Of a stretch of DNA of 64,000 nucleotides, positions 36,301 through 45,053 are shown in pieces. Below the pieces are notes generated by a model. The model was not told the origin of the DNA. It searched no databases and saw nothing but the letters and a program-made list of their open reading frames with translations. The first letter of the stretch is position 1; each line of letters begins with the position of its first letter. Made by a program: the position numbers and the translations under genes. The stretch is from the NCBI GenBank assembly GCA_019748175.1, contig JAIEPX010000008.1:186001-250000 (forward strand), in the 5' to 3' direction. The DNA is from Gammaproteobacteria bacterium. Its GTDB lineage: Bacteria > Pseudomonadota > Gammaproteobacteria > JAIEPX01.

Positions 36301-36374
36301 TAGATACTTTAGTAGCAGAAATTATTAGTGCGTATAGTAAAAATCCAGATGTTAAAGTTTTGACGACCGCTTAG
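33354..36374 (+). CDS. icmB: Dot/Icm secretion ATPase DotO (IcmB)
   Basis: DotO/IcmB is the VirB4-like ATPase that forms the cytosolic base of the system and recruits DotB. The 1006-aa product has Walker A ARPGSGKSV near residue 490 and Walker B LVFDEFHRTS near 800, with the usual ~1010-aa length. The last 23 bases overlap the 3' end of the convergent serine hydrolase gene. It is the last gene of the forward icmG-icmC-icmD-icmJ-icmB run. Confidence 0.97.
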   Translation: MTLANSLFNGVDTFIAWLNTSLRQTMASYCSLQTADSPTVLVGHDGALMSIIRVRGVKALIGTEEFNRMQQGLQFALQTAMKRKGHVIQVLFSYNKDQVKEKIHEILEPAYETSRVVGLSLEDLFLERENFLAKYCAYEEVYLALWTRPTAMTNEQRKRALKEKRATAKDRKLPVFVNTQNVMAAIADIREQHDSFVRAMSNDLSGLGIVGNILPVHEALHAVRHSIDPNFTDANWRPLLPGDKITIREPHDITGDIGDILWPSLARQLLPRDAENMDIRTCKIGDLIYGSVFIDLFPKEIQQFVSLFSRTLQTQIPWRISFLIESGGLDSVRLRAALSSVLSFASSDNRLFNDSVNLLKYININTDDAVVKLRVSACTWAPEGDIRLLRSRTAQLAKAIQGWGSCDVSEVCGDPFDGVCSSMLGVTPDSVAPASVAPLSDVLYMLPIFRPSSPWEHGAILFRTPDGKPWPYQPGSSQQTTWIDLVFARPGSGKSVLSNAINLALCLSSGIQRLPRIAIIDIGHSSSGLVSLLKEALPPAQRHYAAYYRLRMTPEFAINPFDTQLGNRFPTPQERSFLVNFITLLGTPVGAEKSYDGITDMAGIVVDEMYKDLSDNGNPKVYTPGVEDIVDGCLEEIGFVRDQHSTWWEVTDALFTAGFTHEATLSQRHAMPVLSEAASICRMPAIEDLYGKIKAPTGETLVAAFSRMISGAVREYPIIAQVTKFDIGDARVVSLDLDEVAKSGGDAANRQTSVMYMLARYVLGRNFFLTEENVGDMTEAYRDYHSKRVQEIREDLKRLVFDEFHRTSKVQAVRDQVIQDMREGRKWKVQIALLSQSLEDFDDVMVEFATSVFIMDAGPEQAIAKTQKVFGLSPTAVRALRNRVHGPREGGATFLAQFATKEGINIQLLTSTLGPVELWSFSTTAEDANIRNQLYRKLGPREARKVLAALFPSGSATKLIEERLSESREKLGLSDEEAKGGVIDTLVAEIISAYSKNPDVKVLTTA

Positions 36375-37644
36375 TTTGTTTTTTGCCTGCTAGTTCTTTT
36401 GATTTTTTGTGGTGATGGCGAACAGAATGTGAATATTTTTTCACTTTGTGTTTGGCTGTCGTAGCAAAAGAGGGATTAGCATCGGTCAATAAAACGCTGA
36501 TAACATTTCTAACAAACGGAAGTGTTGGTTTTAATAAATAACCAGGTCCTTGATTAATCGTGAGGGCCATATAGATATCACTTTTTGGAAACCACATCAC
36601 TATTGCTCGGTATCCTGCAGTTGTTCCATTATGCCACCACACAGGGCCAATGCTACTTGACCCAGAAGACATTTGAATTATACCAAGGCCATAACCGTAA
36701 CCAGATTCACCTTCTCTTATATGGGGAATAGGTTGTCCACTGCGACAATTCGTGGTTCTGCCTTCACAGACTAAGCTCATCATTTTTTGAAGCTGTGTTT
36801 GAGGTAAAATTTTCCCCTGCAGTAAATCATACCACCAGGTTAATAAATCTTCGGAAGTGGTGACAATTGCTCCTGCGGTGGATGCCCAAGACATATTATC
36901 GTAAGTAACATCTTTGCCTGTGGAGTTATAACCATGCGCCATCCGAGAAATGGTGGTTTCAGGATATAATCCAGAAAAATATTGGGTGTTTAACAAATCA
37001 ACAGCGGCATTGCTATGAATATATTGGTTCATGATCTGACCAGCTGTGGAGCCTGTTACTTTTTCGATAATCATTCCAGCTAGAATGTAATTAGTATTAG
37101 AATATTTCCAACCTCTGCCTGGTTCAAATAACAATCGTGAACCTACCATGTTGACTAATTGTTCGTGAGTGAATCCTGCTTGAGGAGTTTCTTTTCGAAT
37201 TCTATTAAAAATGCCAGTGCTAGTATAATTAGGAATGCCGCTAGTATGGTTAAGTAATTGTCGAATGCTGATATTTCGCCACTTTGAATATTGGGGCAAA
37301 TATCGTGTGATGGGATCATCAATGTTGAGTTTTCCTTCAGATTCTAATTTTAAAATAATCATAGAGGTGAAGGATTTTGTAATACTACCTGCTTGAAATA
37401 GCGTTTTATTGTTTATTGGAGCGCCGCCTCGAAATTGGCTAGTTCCACTCGAAAATGTCAGTGGTTCGTCATAATTTGGTGTGTAAATACTTAATGCGGC
37501 ACCAGGAATTCCAGAGCTGGCACGCCAATTTTCGAGTAATTTTTGTATTTTTTTTTCATTGACTGGCGGAAGTATATCCGGTGTCGCGTAAGCAACAGTG
37601 TTTGCCGCAATTAATATCGATAAACTAAATAACAATCTCAACAT
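36352..37644 (-). CDS. Beta-lactamase-family serine hydrolase, exported
   Basis: The 430-aa product is a class C beta-lactamase/esterase-type serine hydrolase: signal peptide (1-20), nucleophile motif SITK (Ser87-Lys90), YSN (181-183) and a third motif HNGTTAG near 350. Such proteins act in the periplasm as peptidases, esterases or D-amino-acid amidases; the substrate is unknown. The last ~35 residues are rich in Lys, His and Ser, an odd tail for the family. Its 3' end overlaps icmB by 23 bases in convergent orientation, and a long palindrome lies just upstream. Confidence 0.92.
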   Translation of the reverse strand: MLRLLFSLSILIAANTVAYATPDILPPVNEKKIQKLLENWRASSGIPGAALSIYTPNYDEPLTFSSGTSQFRGGAPINNKTLFQAGSITKSFTSMIILKLESEGKLNIDDPITRYLPQYSKWRNISIRQLLNHTSGIPNYTSTGIFNRIRKETPQAGFTHEQLVNMVGSRLLFEPGRGWKYSNTNYILAGMIIEKVTGSTAGQIMNQYIHSNAAVDLLNTQYFSGLYPETTISRMAHGYNSTGKDVTYDNMSWASTAGAIVTTSEDLLTWWYDLLQGKILPQTQLQKMMSLVCEGRTTNCRSGQPIPHIREGESGYGYGLGIIQMSSGSSSIGPVWWHNGTTAGYRAIVMWFPKSDIYMALTINQGPGYLLKPTLPFVRNVISVLLTDANPSFATTAKHKVKKYSHSVRHHHKKSKELAGKKQTKRSSKL

Positions 37645-37669
37645 GCATTCATCATCCTTGAGTTTAAAG

Positions 37670-37741
37670 GGGAAGGGTCAGATCTAAGTTGATGGTTTCT
37701 CAAGACTTGAGAAACCATCAAACTTAGATCTGACCCTTCCC
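37670..37741. repeat. Long palindromic repeat, copy B (forms the folD 3' end)
   Basis: Arms of about 35 bases (37670-37704 and 37706-37741) pair with one bulged base. The outer arm is GGGAAGGGTCAGATCTAAG. The right arm and part of the left arm lie inside the folD reading frame and encode its last ~18 residues and stop. Confidence 0.9.
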
Positions 37742-38583
37742 TGATTATAAGTATATAATGTATTTTGCATCAACTGTGCAACTGTCATCGGGCCAACGCC
37801 ACCAGGAACTGGTGTGATCCACGAAGCACGATTTTTTGCTGTTGCAAAATCAATGTCGCCGACCACTGTGCCATCATTTAACCGGTTAATGCCGACATCT
37901 ACCACGATTGCACCTTGTTTAATCCAGTCACTTTGTATGACGCCAGGGTTTCCTATGGCCACAACCAGAAGATCAGCGCCCCTAATATGTTGATCAAGAT
38001 TTTTTGTAGCGCGATGCGTAATTGTGACAGTCGCTTCAGCTTGGAGTAATTCTAAGGCCATCGGTCTACCCACAATATTAGAGGCACCTACAACGACAGC
38101 ATTGGTCCCTCGAAGGGTGAGGCCATTTTCTTCAAGCAATGTGATAATACCCAAGGGAGTGCACGGATGCAATTTTGGTCTTCTAGCTGCGAGGCAGCCT
38201 AAATTATACGGGTGAAATCCATCTACATCTTTTGATGGGTTTATTTGATCAATAATAACTGAGGAATCAATGCTTTTAGGGAGTGGAAGTTGCAGTAAAA
38301 TACCATCCACTGTAGGGTCCGCATTCAGTTTTTGAATTAATGCAGATAACGATTTTTCATCGATATTGCTCGCTAAGGGATGCAAAGTGGAAATGATACC
38401 GACTTCGGCGCAGGCTTCTTGTTTCTTGCGAACGTAAATCTGAGAGGCTGGATTTTCACCGACCAATATCACTGCTAAACCTGGTGCACGATGCCCTTCG
38501 CTTTTCAGTTGGCGAATTTCACCGCGTATTTTATCAATAATACGCGACGCAAGCAGTTTTCCATCCAGTATTTGTGCTGTCAT
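37684..38583 (-). CDS. folD: Methylenetetrahydrofolate dehydrogenase / cyclohydrolase
   Basis: FolD interconverts 5,10-methylene-THF and 10-formyl-THF with NADP. The 299-aa product shows YVRKKQEAC (catalytic Lys), [25 protein letters not shown] (Rossmann) and [19 protein letters not shown]. Usual length is ~284: the excess is the C-terminal tail after NTLYTYNQ, which is encoded by a palindromic repeat that also supplies the stop. The body of the enzyme is intact. It starts 17 bases after icmF, so it may be co-transcribed with icmH-icmF. Confidence 0.96.
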   Translation of the reverse strand: MTAQILDGKLLASRIIDKIRGEIRQLKSEGHRAPGLAVILVGENPASQIYVRKKQEACAEVGIISTLHPLASNIDEKSLSALIQKLNADPTVDGILLQLPLPKSIDSSVIIDQINPSKDVDGFHPYNLGCLAARRPKLHPCTPLGIITLLEENGLTLRGTNAVVVGASNIVGRPMALELLQAEATVTITHRATKNLDQHIRGADLLVVAIGNPGVIQSDWIKQGAIVVDVGINRLNDGTVVGDIDFATAKNRASWITPVPGGVGPMTVAQLMQNTLYTYNQGRVRSKFDGFSSLEKPST

Positions 38584-38600
38584 ACGGTGGAGTATAGCAA

Positions 38601-41600
38601 CTAAATAAGCGTTTGTGGACAGCGAAATTGATTCACAATGCCTGGCGTAAAGGGATTAATTGGCGCATCGGATGAGATTTCGCAATCGACGCGTTTTTCA
38701 TTGATGACCCAACTTAATTGCAGTATAGAGCCAGATGCTGCTTTTCCAAATTGAGCCTTATCCATGAGTCTAAAAAAGCCCCAAAGGCCAGGATAGCCGA
38801 TTTGATTTTTTTGATCGGTATTGTCTGCTACTTCAAGAAAGACACCACTTTGATGTGGTCCAGGCCATGAAATAGGCTCGGGAGGTTGGTTAGGCCCATG
38901 ATAATCAACACGTTGCCCATTTAGGGTAATAGAAAAATTTTTAAGATCAGAATTTAAGGCTGTAGGTGTTAATGTAAAATTTGCAGTAGGATGATGGTTA
39001 CCATTGGCAAAAAACATTTTTTGAATGAGTTTCGCACGAATGAATGCGGCTAGTGCATCATCTGATAAAGCAACTTGGTGGCCATTTAATGATTTCCATT
39101 GCCAACCATTTTCCCCGTTATTCAAGAATGCTTGAATGTATTGTTTAAAGAAAGTGTCAATGGTGCCATCAGGTGCAAAAAAATGTGCAAATTCATCTAA
39201 ACTAAGTTCAGAATTCGATTGTGAAAAAAGTGGATAACGATTGTGTAAATGTTGTTGATATTCAGGTACGACAATATTAGCCCAAACACTGCTGATGTAG
39301 TTTCGCGTATCGGATATCAATAAATTCAAACTATTATCAGCTAAAGCAGTTAAGTAGCTTTTTACGGGTTCTGGAGTTGTTTTAGCTACTTCTAATAAAT
39401 GATTCAAGCTATCTTTAGGATCCGCATTCACCAAACGGGCTTTGGTGGTTTTAAAAGCCAATTCAGTAGGATAATTCGATTGAGCGAGAGGTTGTAAAAG
39501 CTTTGCGAAATTTTCTACGGCAATTCGCAGTGGATCATCCGCATCTTCGAGAGATAAATCATTAAGGTCATCGAAATGCTCAGCGACGATTTCATTGAAT
39601 TGATTGTCACCTTGAATGGGTGATGTATTGAGCTGAACTGTTTGAATAAATTGTATAATCGGTGATTGTAAATTATTAAAATTATTAGCCATTGCAATAA
39701 GATGACTATATTTTTGTGAGGGAGTGAAATGTAACTGGGTAGAAACACTTTGCCACGCTGCGAGGTAATTATTGAGATATCGCGCTTTCAGAGCGTTCAC
39801 TAATTGAGACGTATCGCTATTATTTGTACTATGAATCGAATTAAATCCGAGTACCCAATCCCCTTCTGCAAATTTTTCACACAATACCGGTATTTGATCG
39901 TGAACGATATGTTTATATGCGGCTCGCGTAAACATCACAGGAATTTTGATCGTATCATTGGAGGTTGAACTATCACTGAAGATCACAGCGGTTTTTCGAT
40001 TGTCATTTTCTAAAATAGTATAAATGATATTGTCAGGAGAAGAGCTGGTTAAAATAAGACGCGCTTTATCAATTAGAGGCATATTGCCAGGTAGTGTGAG
40101 CTGTGGATCTTTTAGCGCTGCGCTGAGTGCTTTTAATAGCATTTGACGAAGATTATTGTCAGAGACAGTGTGTTGCCATTCATTGGCAAACCAACTATAA
40201 ACTTGTGGTGTGTTGTTTTCTCGTGTTTCGTTGCCATTCGGTAAATCCGTTTTTTGTAGCAGTAAAGAAACTTTTAATGTGTCATAAAGGTCTGCTAAAT
40301 GTTCTTGATTAGCATCTTCGGTTAATAGTTGTAATTTAAGTTGTAATGTATGATCCATTGCGTTAAGAAATTCATGCTTAATAATGTTGTCATACTGAAT
40401 TTGAGCTTGATTTATAAGCTTGTGTGGTTTTCCAGGTCTTATAATGCCAAGTTTGGAGGGGCGGTTATCTAAAATTTTGATTGAGCTATCTAATGCGGCG
40501 AGTTTTTGTGCAATAGCGACTGCAGATTGATTGTTAGCAATTTGAGCATTTTTTATGGCATTGGTTGCAAGTTCTATACGATGAATATTAACGTTGTACA
40601 TAATTAATAAGCCCAAACCGAGAAATCCGGTTAATAGTATAGGTATCATTAAAGAATTCATTTTCTTAGAAGATTTCACGAGATGAGAAGTGCTTTGGGC
40701 GAAACTAGGTAATAAATTCTGGCAAAGCTCTTTAATAAAATAAGGAGTTTGCTGAGTATATAATTCTGTTTGTGGTTGTCTTTGAAGGCAAAATACTTCG
40801 GCAAGTTGTGTGGTAAGGTGATTTATAGAAAAACCGGTTTGTTGGCTGCTCGTAAAAAATAATCCTGTAACATTAATATCACATTCGGGAAGCAGTTCAT
40901 TAAGAAAATGGATAGATCGTGAGCAGAATAATTCAAATTGATAGGGGAAATCATGCATTGCACCGCGTTGCAATTGATGTGATTCTTGTTGAAGCCTAGA
41001 GAGAAGACGATCATGGAATCGCCTGTTTAATTGTTGAAGATTCGTATTGATGGTTTTTTTCAATGCAGTAGCGGTTAAGCCAAAGGGTAACCGTATGCCA
41101 CAGTATTGATCTCGTTCATCCATGGGTAAATCACTGAAAAACGCTGTAAAACCAGCCATTTGATCGCATTTTGTTAATATAATACTGATAGGGAGGCCAG
41201 GATTCTGAGCGATTAATGTGGTAAGGATTTGGTGTGTACGTGTGATCTCCACATCCACGGTGCTTGTCATTACCTGATTGATAGGTAATGTTACGAGTAC
41301 AGTGTTAAAGTTAATATTAAGGCGTTCGCAAATCTTTAGAAATTCTTGGAATAAAATTCTACAGGAATCTGAGTCGTCATGATTGGGTAGAAATCGTTCG
41401 CCTAATTCTATATAAACATTGTCTAGAGTGTGCCAGATTGCGCAATCTTGTGTGGCGGTAATTAAATTGTGATCTTGTTCTGAATCCAACGCGCTATTCA
41501 GTAGAGTTGTTTTACCAGAATGACAAGGGCCAACAACTAAATGCCAATGAATGGGGGCATTAGTGCGACGGCTTGCTTTCTGTGCTTTTTTAATTTCTTT

Positions 41601-41879
41601 TTGAACATCTTTGAGTTTACGGCTGATTATTTTAATTTGATTTTGTATGTCGAAAAAATGATGTCCTCTAAATAAATTAAACTCACTTCGAATATTGGTT
41701 AGTCCCCATAAAAAAGCTAAAGCCACTAATGAGATGAGGCGGTTGCTGATTGAAGCAAAAGGTTGTTGATTGCCAATAGCTAATAACGGACCGTAATTCC
41801 ACACAAGATAGCCTAACAAAACAACAGCGATCAATGTGTGAAACCTAGAATCCAGCAGTAATTTTTTTAACTGGTTCAT
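38601..41879 (-). CDS. icmF: Dot/Icm inner-membrane stabiliser IcmF
   Basis: IcmF, with DotU, stabilises the Dot/Icm core; a TssM homologue serves type VI systems. The 1092-aa product has two N-terminal membrane spans (about 13-32 and 45-62), a GTPase-like domain with Walker A GPCHSGKT (117-124) and [10 protein letters not shown], a third span near 413-431 and a long periplasmic region. The context (icmH upstream, 29-base gap; Dot/Icm locus) supports IcmF over a type VI TssM, although the C-terminal fold is shared. Confidence 0.95.
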   Translation of the reverse strand: MNQLKKLLLDSRFHTLIAVVLLGYLVWNYGPLLAIGNQQPFASISNRLISLVALAFLWGLTNIRSEFNLFRGHHFFDIQNQIKIISRKLKDVQKEIKKAQKASRRTNAPIHWHLVVGPCHSGKTTLLNSALDSEQDHNLITATQDCAIWHTLDNVYIELGERFLPNHDDSDSCRILFQEFLKICERLNINFNTVLVTLPINQVMTSTVDVEITRTHQILTTLIAQNPGLPISIILTKCDQMAGFTAFFSDLPMDERDQYCGIRLPFGLTATALKKTINTNLQQLNRRFHDRLLSRLQQESHQLQRGAMHDFPYQFELFCSRSIHFLNELLPECDINVTGLFFTSSQQTGFSINHLTTQLAEVFCLQRQPQTELYTQQTPYFIKELCQNLLPSFAQSTSHLVKSSKKMNSLMIPILLTGFLGLGLLIMYNVNIHRIELATNAIKNAQIANNQSAVAIAQKLAALDSSIKILDNRPSKLGIIRPGKPHKLINQAQIQYDNIIKHEFLNAMDHTLQLKLQLLTEDANQEHLADLYDTLKVSLLLQKTDLPNGNETRENNTPQVYSWFANEWQHTVSDNNLRQMLLKALSAALKDPQLTLPGNMPLIDKARLILTSSSPDNIIYTILENDNRKTAVIFSDSSTSNDTIKIPVMFTRAAYKHIVHDQIPVLCEKFAEGDWVLGFNSIHSTNNSDTSQLVNALKARYLNNYLAAWQSVSTQLHFTPSQKYSHLIAMANNFNNLQSPIIQFIQTVQLNTSPIQGDNQFNEIVAEHFDDLNDLSLEDADDPLRIAVENFAKLLQPLAQSNYPTELAFKTTKARLVNADPKDSLNHLLEVAKTTPEPVKSYLTALADNSLNLLISDTRNYISSVWANIVVPEYQQHLHNRYPLFSQSNSELSLDEFAHFFAPDGTIDTFFKQYIQAFLNNGENGWQWKSLNGHQVALSDDALAAFIRAKLIQKMFFANGNHHPTANFTLTPTALNSDLKNFSITLNGQRVDYHGPNQPPEPISWPGPHQSGVFLEVADNTDQKNQIGYPGLWGFFRLMDKAQFGKAASGSILQLSWVINEKRVDCEISSDAPINPFTPGIVNQFRCPQTLI

Positions 41880-41908
41880 AAATCACCTCGAAATAGTAGA
41901 AATAGACA

Positions 41909-42751
41909 TTAAGACCCGGGTTGGGTCATGGTAAAACTATTAATTGCGTTGGTCAGAGTCGCTGAGGATCGTTTTAATTTGATGTAACTATAGGAAACAG
42001 CCAAGGTAACTAAAACTAAACCGACGGTAGCAATGAGTGTAAACGGGTGCTGTATGCGTTTTTTTGCATCAGACCCCAAGATTTTTTGTCCTGCGTTGAT
42101 GCTCAAAATTCTTGAAACTTCGCTGCGACAGCGGCGTAGAGTTTGATAGAGCTGATCAACGACTTTCTGCCGTAACAGCTGGCCTTCAGGTGTGTGTGGA
42201 TACTTACCATAATAACCTAGGCTAAGGCTGAGGTAGTAAAATTCTAAAAGCTCCTGGTGTTGACCAGGATCAGAGCTTGCTCGTTCCAGAATTGAAAAGA
42301 ATTGTTCGCTTTCAGCAGCACTGCTATAGAAAAGATGTAATAGTCGATGCGGGGACCATTCATGCGACTGTCCCCAATTGCTCTGATGGATTAACTCGTC
42401 CAAGAGTACGCAAATACCATATCGTGCAGCCAGGACCGTTTGAGTTCTAAAATTTTGATGGCGTGCTTGGCATTCAAATGAATACATCTCGTGGGTGATT
42501 CGCGACTCCAATGATTGCGGGGTTTGTTGGTTGGTCAGTAAGTTTACTTTGGTAGCGAGCGCAAATAATGGGGCTGCCGCCGCAATCAATGGGTTTAGGG
42601 CTTGCTCTATTGTAAAAGCGCCTGATCGAAAATAGGACAACAGCTCAGTATCACTGAGGTTGTGGGAATGTGGTGCGGGTGTACTTTCCACCAACACTGA
42701 GTTGGTATTCAGTATCGTCACCGAAGGGGCTAATAAAATATCCGTACTCAT
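41909..42751 (-). CDS. icmH: Dot/Icm inner-membrane stabiliser DotU (IcmH)
   Basis: DotU/IcmH is the tail-anchored partner of IcmF. The 280-aa product has a cytosolic helical domain with FALATKVNLL and LDELIHQSNWG and a single span near the C-terminus (about 241-262, LIATVGLVLVTLAVSYSY), the usual DotU layout. It lacks the C-terminal OmpA domain seen in some type VI homologues. Confidence 0.95.
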   Translation of the reverse strand: MSTDILLAPSVTILNTNSVLVESTPAPHSHNLSDTELLSYFRSGAFTIEQALNPLIAAAAPLFALATKVNLLTNQQTPQSLESRITHEMYSFECQARHQNFRTQTVLAARYGICVLLDELIHQSNWGQSHEWSPHRLLHLFYSSAAESEQFFSILERASSDPGQHQELLEFYYLSLSLGYYGKYPHTPEGQLLRQKVVDQLYQTLRRCRSEVSRILSINAGQKILGSDAKKRIQHPFTLIATVGLVLVTLAVSYSYIKLKRSSATLTNAINSFTMTQPGS

Positions 42752-42822
42752 TCAGCCTCTCTCATTACTCTCATTGTTTGAACATCCATGATGGGCAGAT
42801 AGTACCATTGAAAGGGCTCGTC

Positions 42823-42861
42823 GGGAAAGGGGGAAAGTCTAAGATTGCTGCCTTCTCAGGC
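42823..42861. repeat. Half-copy of the palindromic repeat family, copy E
   Basis: The stretch GAAAGTCTAAGATTGCTGCC matches one arm of copy D (44953), including the AAGATTGCT core, but has no partner arm here. It is probably a decayed copy. Confidence 0.6.
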
Positions 42862-43086
42862 CTAAAAATTGGGAGATGGTAAAACCCTTCATCGTGAAAT
42901 GAAAATATTCTAAAAGCTTGAATGCAAATGATTTCCCTTGGTCGGGAGCTGCTGTATTGAAATCATTCTTTATATATTCGTCACAAATAAAAATAATTTT
43001 TATAAAGTTTGTCAATATAGTAATGATAAAAATATTTTTAGTTTTTTTAAAAACACGGAATTGTTTAATATTATTTTAAATAAGAA

Positions 43087-43100
43087 AATGAGCGCTCATT
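43087..43100. promoter_or_regulatory. 14-base perfect palindrome, possible operator
   Basis: AATGAGCGCTCATT is fully self-complementary and lies ~32 bases before the secreted-protein gene. Its size and symmetry are typical of a dimeric repressor site, but the regulator is unknown. Confidence 0.35.
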
Positions 43101-43131
43101 ACTTCATTTTTAATCAACCCGGAGAATTATC

Positions 43132-43569
43132 ATGAAACGAATTTCTTTAACATTTTTTGGAATAATTTTATTTTCATGTCTGCAATTTAGTGCTTACGCT
43201 GATCAGTGTTTAACTTTTGGAATTGGTGGATTGTGTTATTTTAATGGTTTGTCTAACAGCGATAGTCCGCATGCGCATTTTCACTGTAGTACTACGGGTA
43301 GTCCTTTTGTAAAAATGTATAATCATAATGTGTTAATTAGTGGATTTATGCCTGTGTCGGGTAAAGGTGCTGGTACTTTAACATTATCAGGTGTTGGAGT
43401 TAAACATATGTTGGACGATTATTATTTTGAAGTCATGCATCATGCTGGTCATAGTGGTTTAAAATATGTGCTCATCACTTCATTAGGGCCTATCAACTGC
43501 TCTATGGGAATGGGGGATCGAAAAGCAGTATTTCCTGGCTTGTTCGGAGTTTCTGGTGGCAAAGATTAA
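43132..43569 (+). CDS. Small secreted protein, His-rich, unknown function
   Basis: The 145-aa product has a clear signal peptide (1-23, ending AYA) and a ~122-aa mature domain with four cysteines and clusters of His (HAHFHC, HHAGHSG). Cysteine spacing allows two disulfides, and the His clusters could bind metal. I recognise no family. The start follows CCGGAG. It stands alone between AT-rich sequence and the next gene. Confidence 0.75.
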   Translation: MKRISLTFFGIILFSCLQFSAYADQCLTFGIGGLCYFNGLSNSDSPHAHFHCSTTGSPFVKMYNHNVLISGFMPVSGKGAGTLTLSGVGVKHMLDDYYFEVMHHAGHSGLKYVLITSLGPINCSMGMGDRKAVFPGLFGVSGGKD

Positions 43570-43700
43570 GACTGCGTGTTTGAGCGGTTTCATACTGAAG
43601 CCGCTCAAATTCCTTTTATTTATCTTTTCAGAAAATAAACAAACGTGATAGCATAGGCTCATCTTTTTACAGTCTTAGCAAGGAATGAAAGGTGTTACCT

Positions 43701-44591
43701 ATGAATCAATCTCTAGATCCACAAACTCATAAATCTTCTGATGCTCGGTTAGAGTCAGCCTTGGCTGGTGAATATAGTCTATCAACTAAAAAGATTTTTG
43801 ATGAAGCCTGGGAAAAAACCTTGGGTTTTAAAGCGCTCTATTGGGAAGCCATGGGTATTTGTACATTAATTTGTATAGGGCTGATGCTTATAGGCGGGCT
43901 ATTCTATGTGGCCTTAAGCATAATAATTAATCCTGCTGTCGATTGGCATCAGTGGGGCAAAATATTAGAGTCAGCTGGAAATGCATCTCTCGTTATGAGG
44001 GCGATAACATCAGCCTTAGTTTATATAGGGCTCTTTATCACGCTTCCAATATTAGCTGGAATGTTGATGATTTCCATCCGTCGAGTAAGCAACTTACCTG
44101 TACGTGTAGGTACTCTTTTCAATTATTATCAAAAACCATGGCGATATTTGTTCGCAGATATTTGGATCGCATTTTTCTTTCAAGATATTCCAACATTTTT
44201 GACAAACAATGCCGCACAATACTTGACGGGGTTTATCGGTTCAGTGGCTAATTGGATTTGTGTGCCATTAGCCCTCGCGATCGGGATTTATTCCTATATT
44301 AGTTATTTTTTCACAATGCCATTATTAGCTGATCGAAAGTTAAGCACATGGAGAGCCTTGGAAACGAGCCGAAAAGTAGTAGGGCGTCATTGGTTTGAAG
44401 TGTGTCGAACATTGTTTATAATTATCTTAGTCACGCTATTAATTCCCGCCATAGTCATTGCTCTGCTTACATCTAATGTGCATTGGTCACTGTTATTTTT
44501 GGCTATTATTTTCGTTTGGTTAATTCCGTTTTCTGGTTTGTCATTTGGAATTCTGTATCGAGAAGTCATGGGTGTCAAAGAAAGTATTTAA
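43701..44591 (+). CDS. Multi-spanning membrane protein, unknown function
   Basis: The 296-aa protein has a soluble N-terminus (1-45) with FDEAWEKTLGFKALYWEA followed by about six membrane spans. This layout is seen in several uncharacterised families of bacterial integral membrane proteins; I cannot assign a reaction. The ATG at 43701 is preferred over a GTG nine bases earlier because of its spacing from AAAGG. It converges on fis with a palindromic repeat remnant between. Confidence 0.72.
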   Translation: MNQSLDPQTHKSSDARLESALAGEYSLSTKKIFDEAWEKTLGFKALYWEAMGICTLICIGLMLIGGLFYVALSIIINPAVDWHQWGKILESAGNASLVMRAITSALVYIGLFITLPILAGMLMISIRRVSNLPVRVGTLFNYYQKPWRYLFADIWIAFFFQDIPTFLTNNAAQYLTGFIGSVANWICVPLALAIGIYSYISYFFTMPLLADRKLSTWRALETSRKVVGRHWFEVCRTLFIIILVTLLIPAIVIALLTSNVHWSLLFLAIIFVWLIPFSGLSFGILYREVMGVKESI

Positions 44592-44593
44592 CA

Positions 44594-44633
44594 TGGAAGG
44601 GAAAGGCGTCGGGTCTTAGATCTGACACTTTCC
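44594..44633. repeat. Palindromic repeat, collapsed copy C (forms the fis 3' end)
   Basis: This 40-base remnant keeps one good arm (TTAGATCTGACACTTTCC) and a degraded second arm. On the reverse strand it encodes the last five residues and stop of Fis. Confidence 0.72.
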
Positions 44634-44906
44634 TTTATAATGCTCAAGTTTTTTACGCAGTGTGCCGCGACTCATTCCAAGCAGTTCAGCAGCTTTGGTC
44701 TGATTACCTTCAGTAAATTGCATCACAATTTGCAGAAGAGGTAGTTCTACTTCTTCCATGACAAGCTCGTATAAATGAGCGGTATGAGCACCGTCCAATT
44801 GTTTAAAATAATTCACCAACATCTGCCGAATTATTTCGCGCAGCGGAGTCGATTGCACAGTGAGTGCAGGATTGGAGCAATCAATATTAATAGTTGCGGT
44901 TGACAT
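44616..44906 (-). CDS. fis: DNA-binding protein Fis
   Basis: Fis is a nucleoid-associated regulator; in Legionella Fis-type proteins control effector genes. The 96-aa product has the C-terminal helix-turn-helix with GNQTKAAELLGMSRGTLRKKL. The last residues GKCQI and the stop come from the flanking palindromic repeat. In many gammaproteobacteria fis follows accB-accC-prmA-dusB; here it lies ~16.6 kb from prmA on the same strand. Confidence 0.95.
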   Translation of the reverse strand: MSTATINIDCSNPALTVQSTPLREIIRQMLVNYFKQLDGAHTAHLYELVMEEVELPLLQIVMQFTEGNQTKAAELLGMSRGTLRKKLEHYKGKCQI

Positions 44907-44952
44907 CGTTGTCTCTTAGATGGAAGAGGGGCATTATAGCATCCTCGAAGGG

Positions 44953-45052
44953 AAAGGGGTCAAGTCTAAGATTGCTACATTCTTTGGCTAGCACGTCGTC
45001 ATTTGCCAAGCTGTTAGCCAAAGAATGTAGCAATCTTAGACTTGACCCCTTT
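44953..45052. repeat. Long palindromic repeat, copy D
   Basis: Two 38-base arms (44953-44990 and 45015-45052) are perfectly complementary around a 24-base loop. The outer arm reads AAAGGGGTCAAGTCTAAG and continues with ATTGCTACATTC. It lies between fis and the stop of the first giant gene and could end transcription of that gene. Confidence 0.92.
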
Positions 45053-45053
45053 T

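Larger units (their letters stand above)
42752..43131. other. Intergenic region between icmH and the secreted-protein gene
   Basis: No credible gene is seen in these 380 bases. The region holds a half-copy of the palindromic repeat (42823-42861), very AT-rich sequence (about 42950-43090) and a perfect 14-base palindrome at 43087-43100. It must contain the divergent promoters of icmH and the small secreted-protein gene, but none is convincing. Confidence 0.7.
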
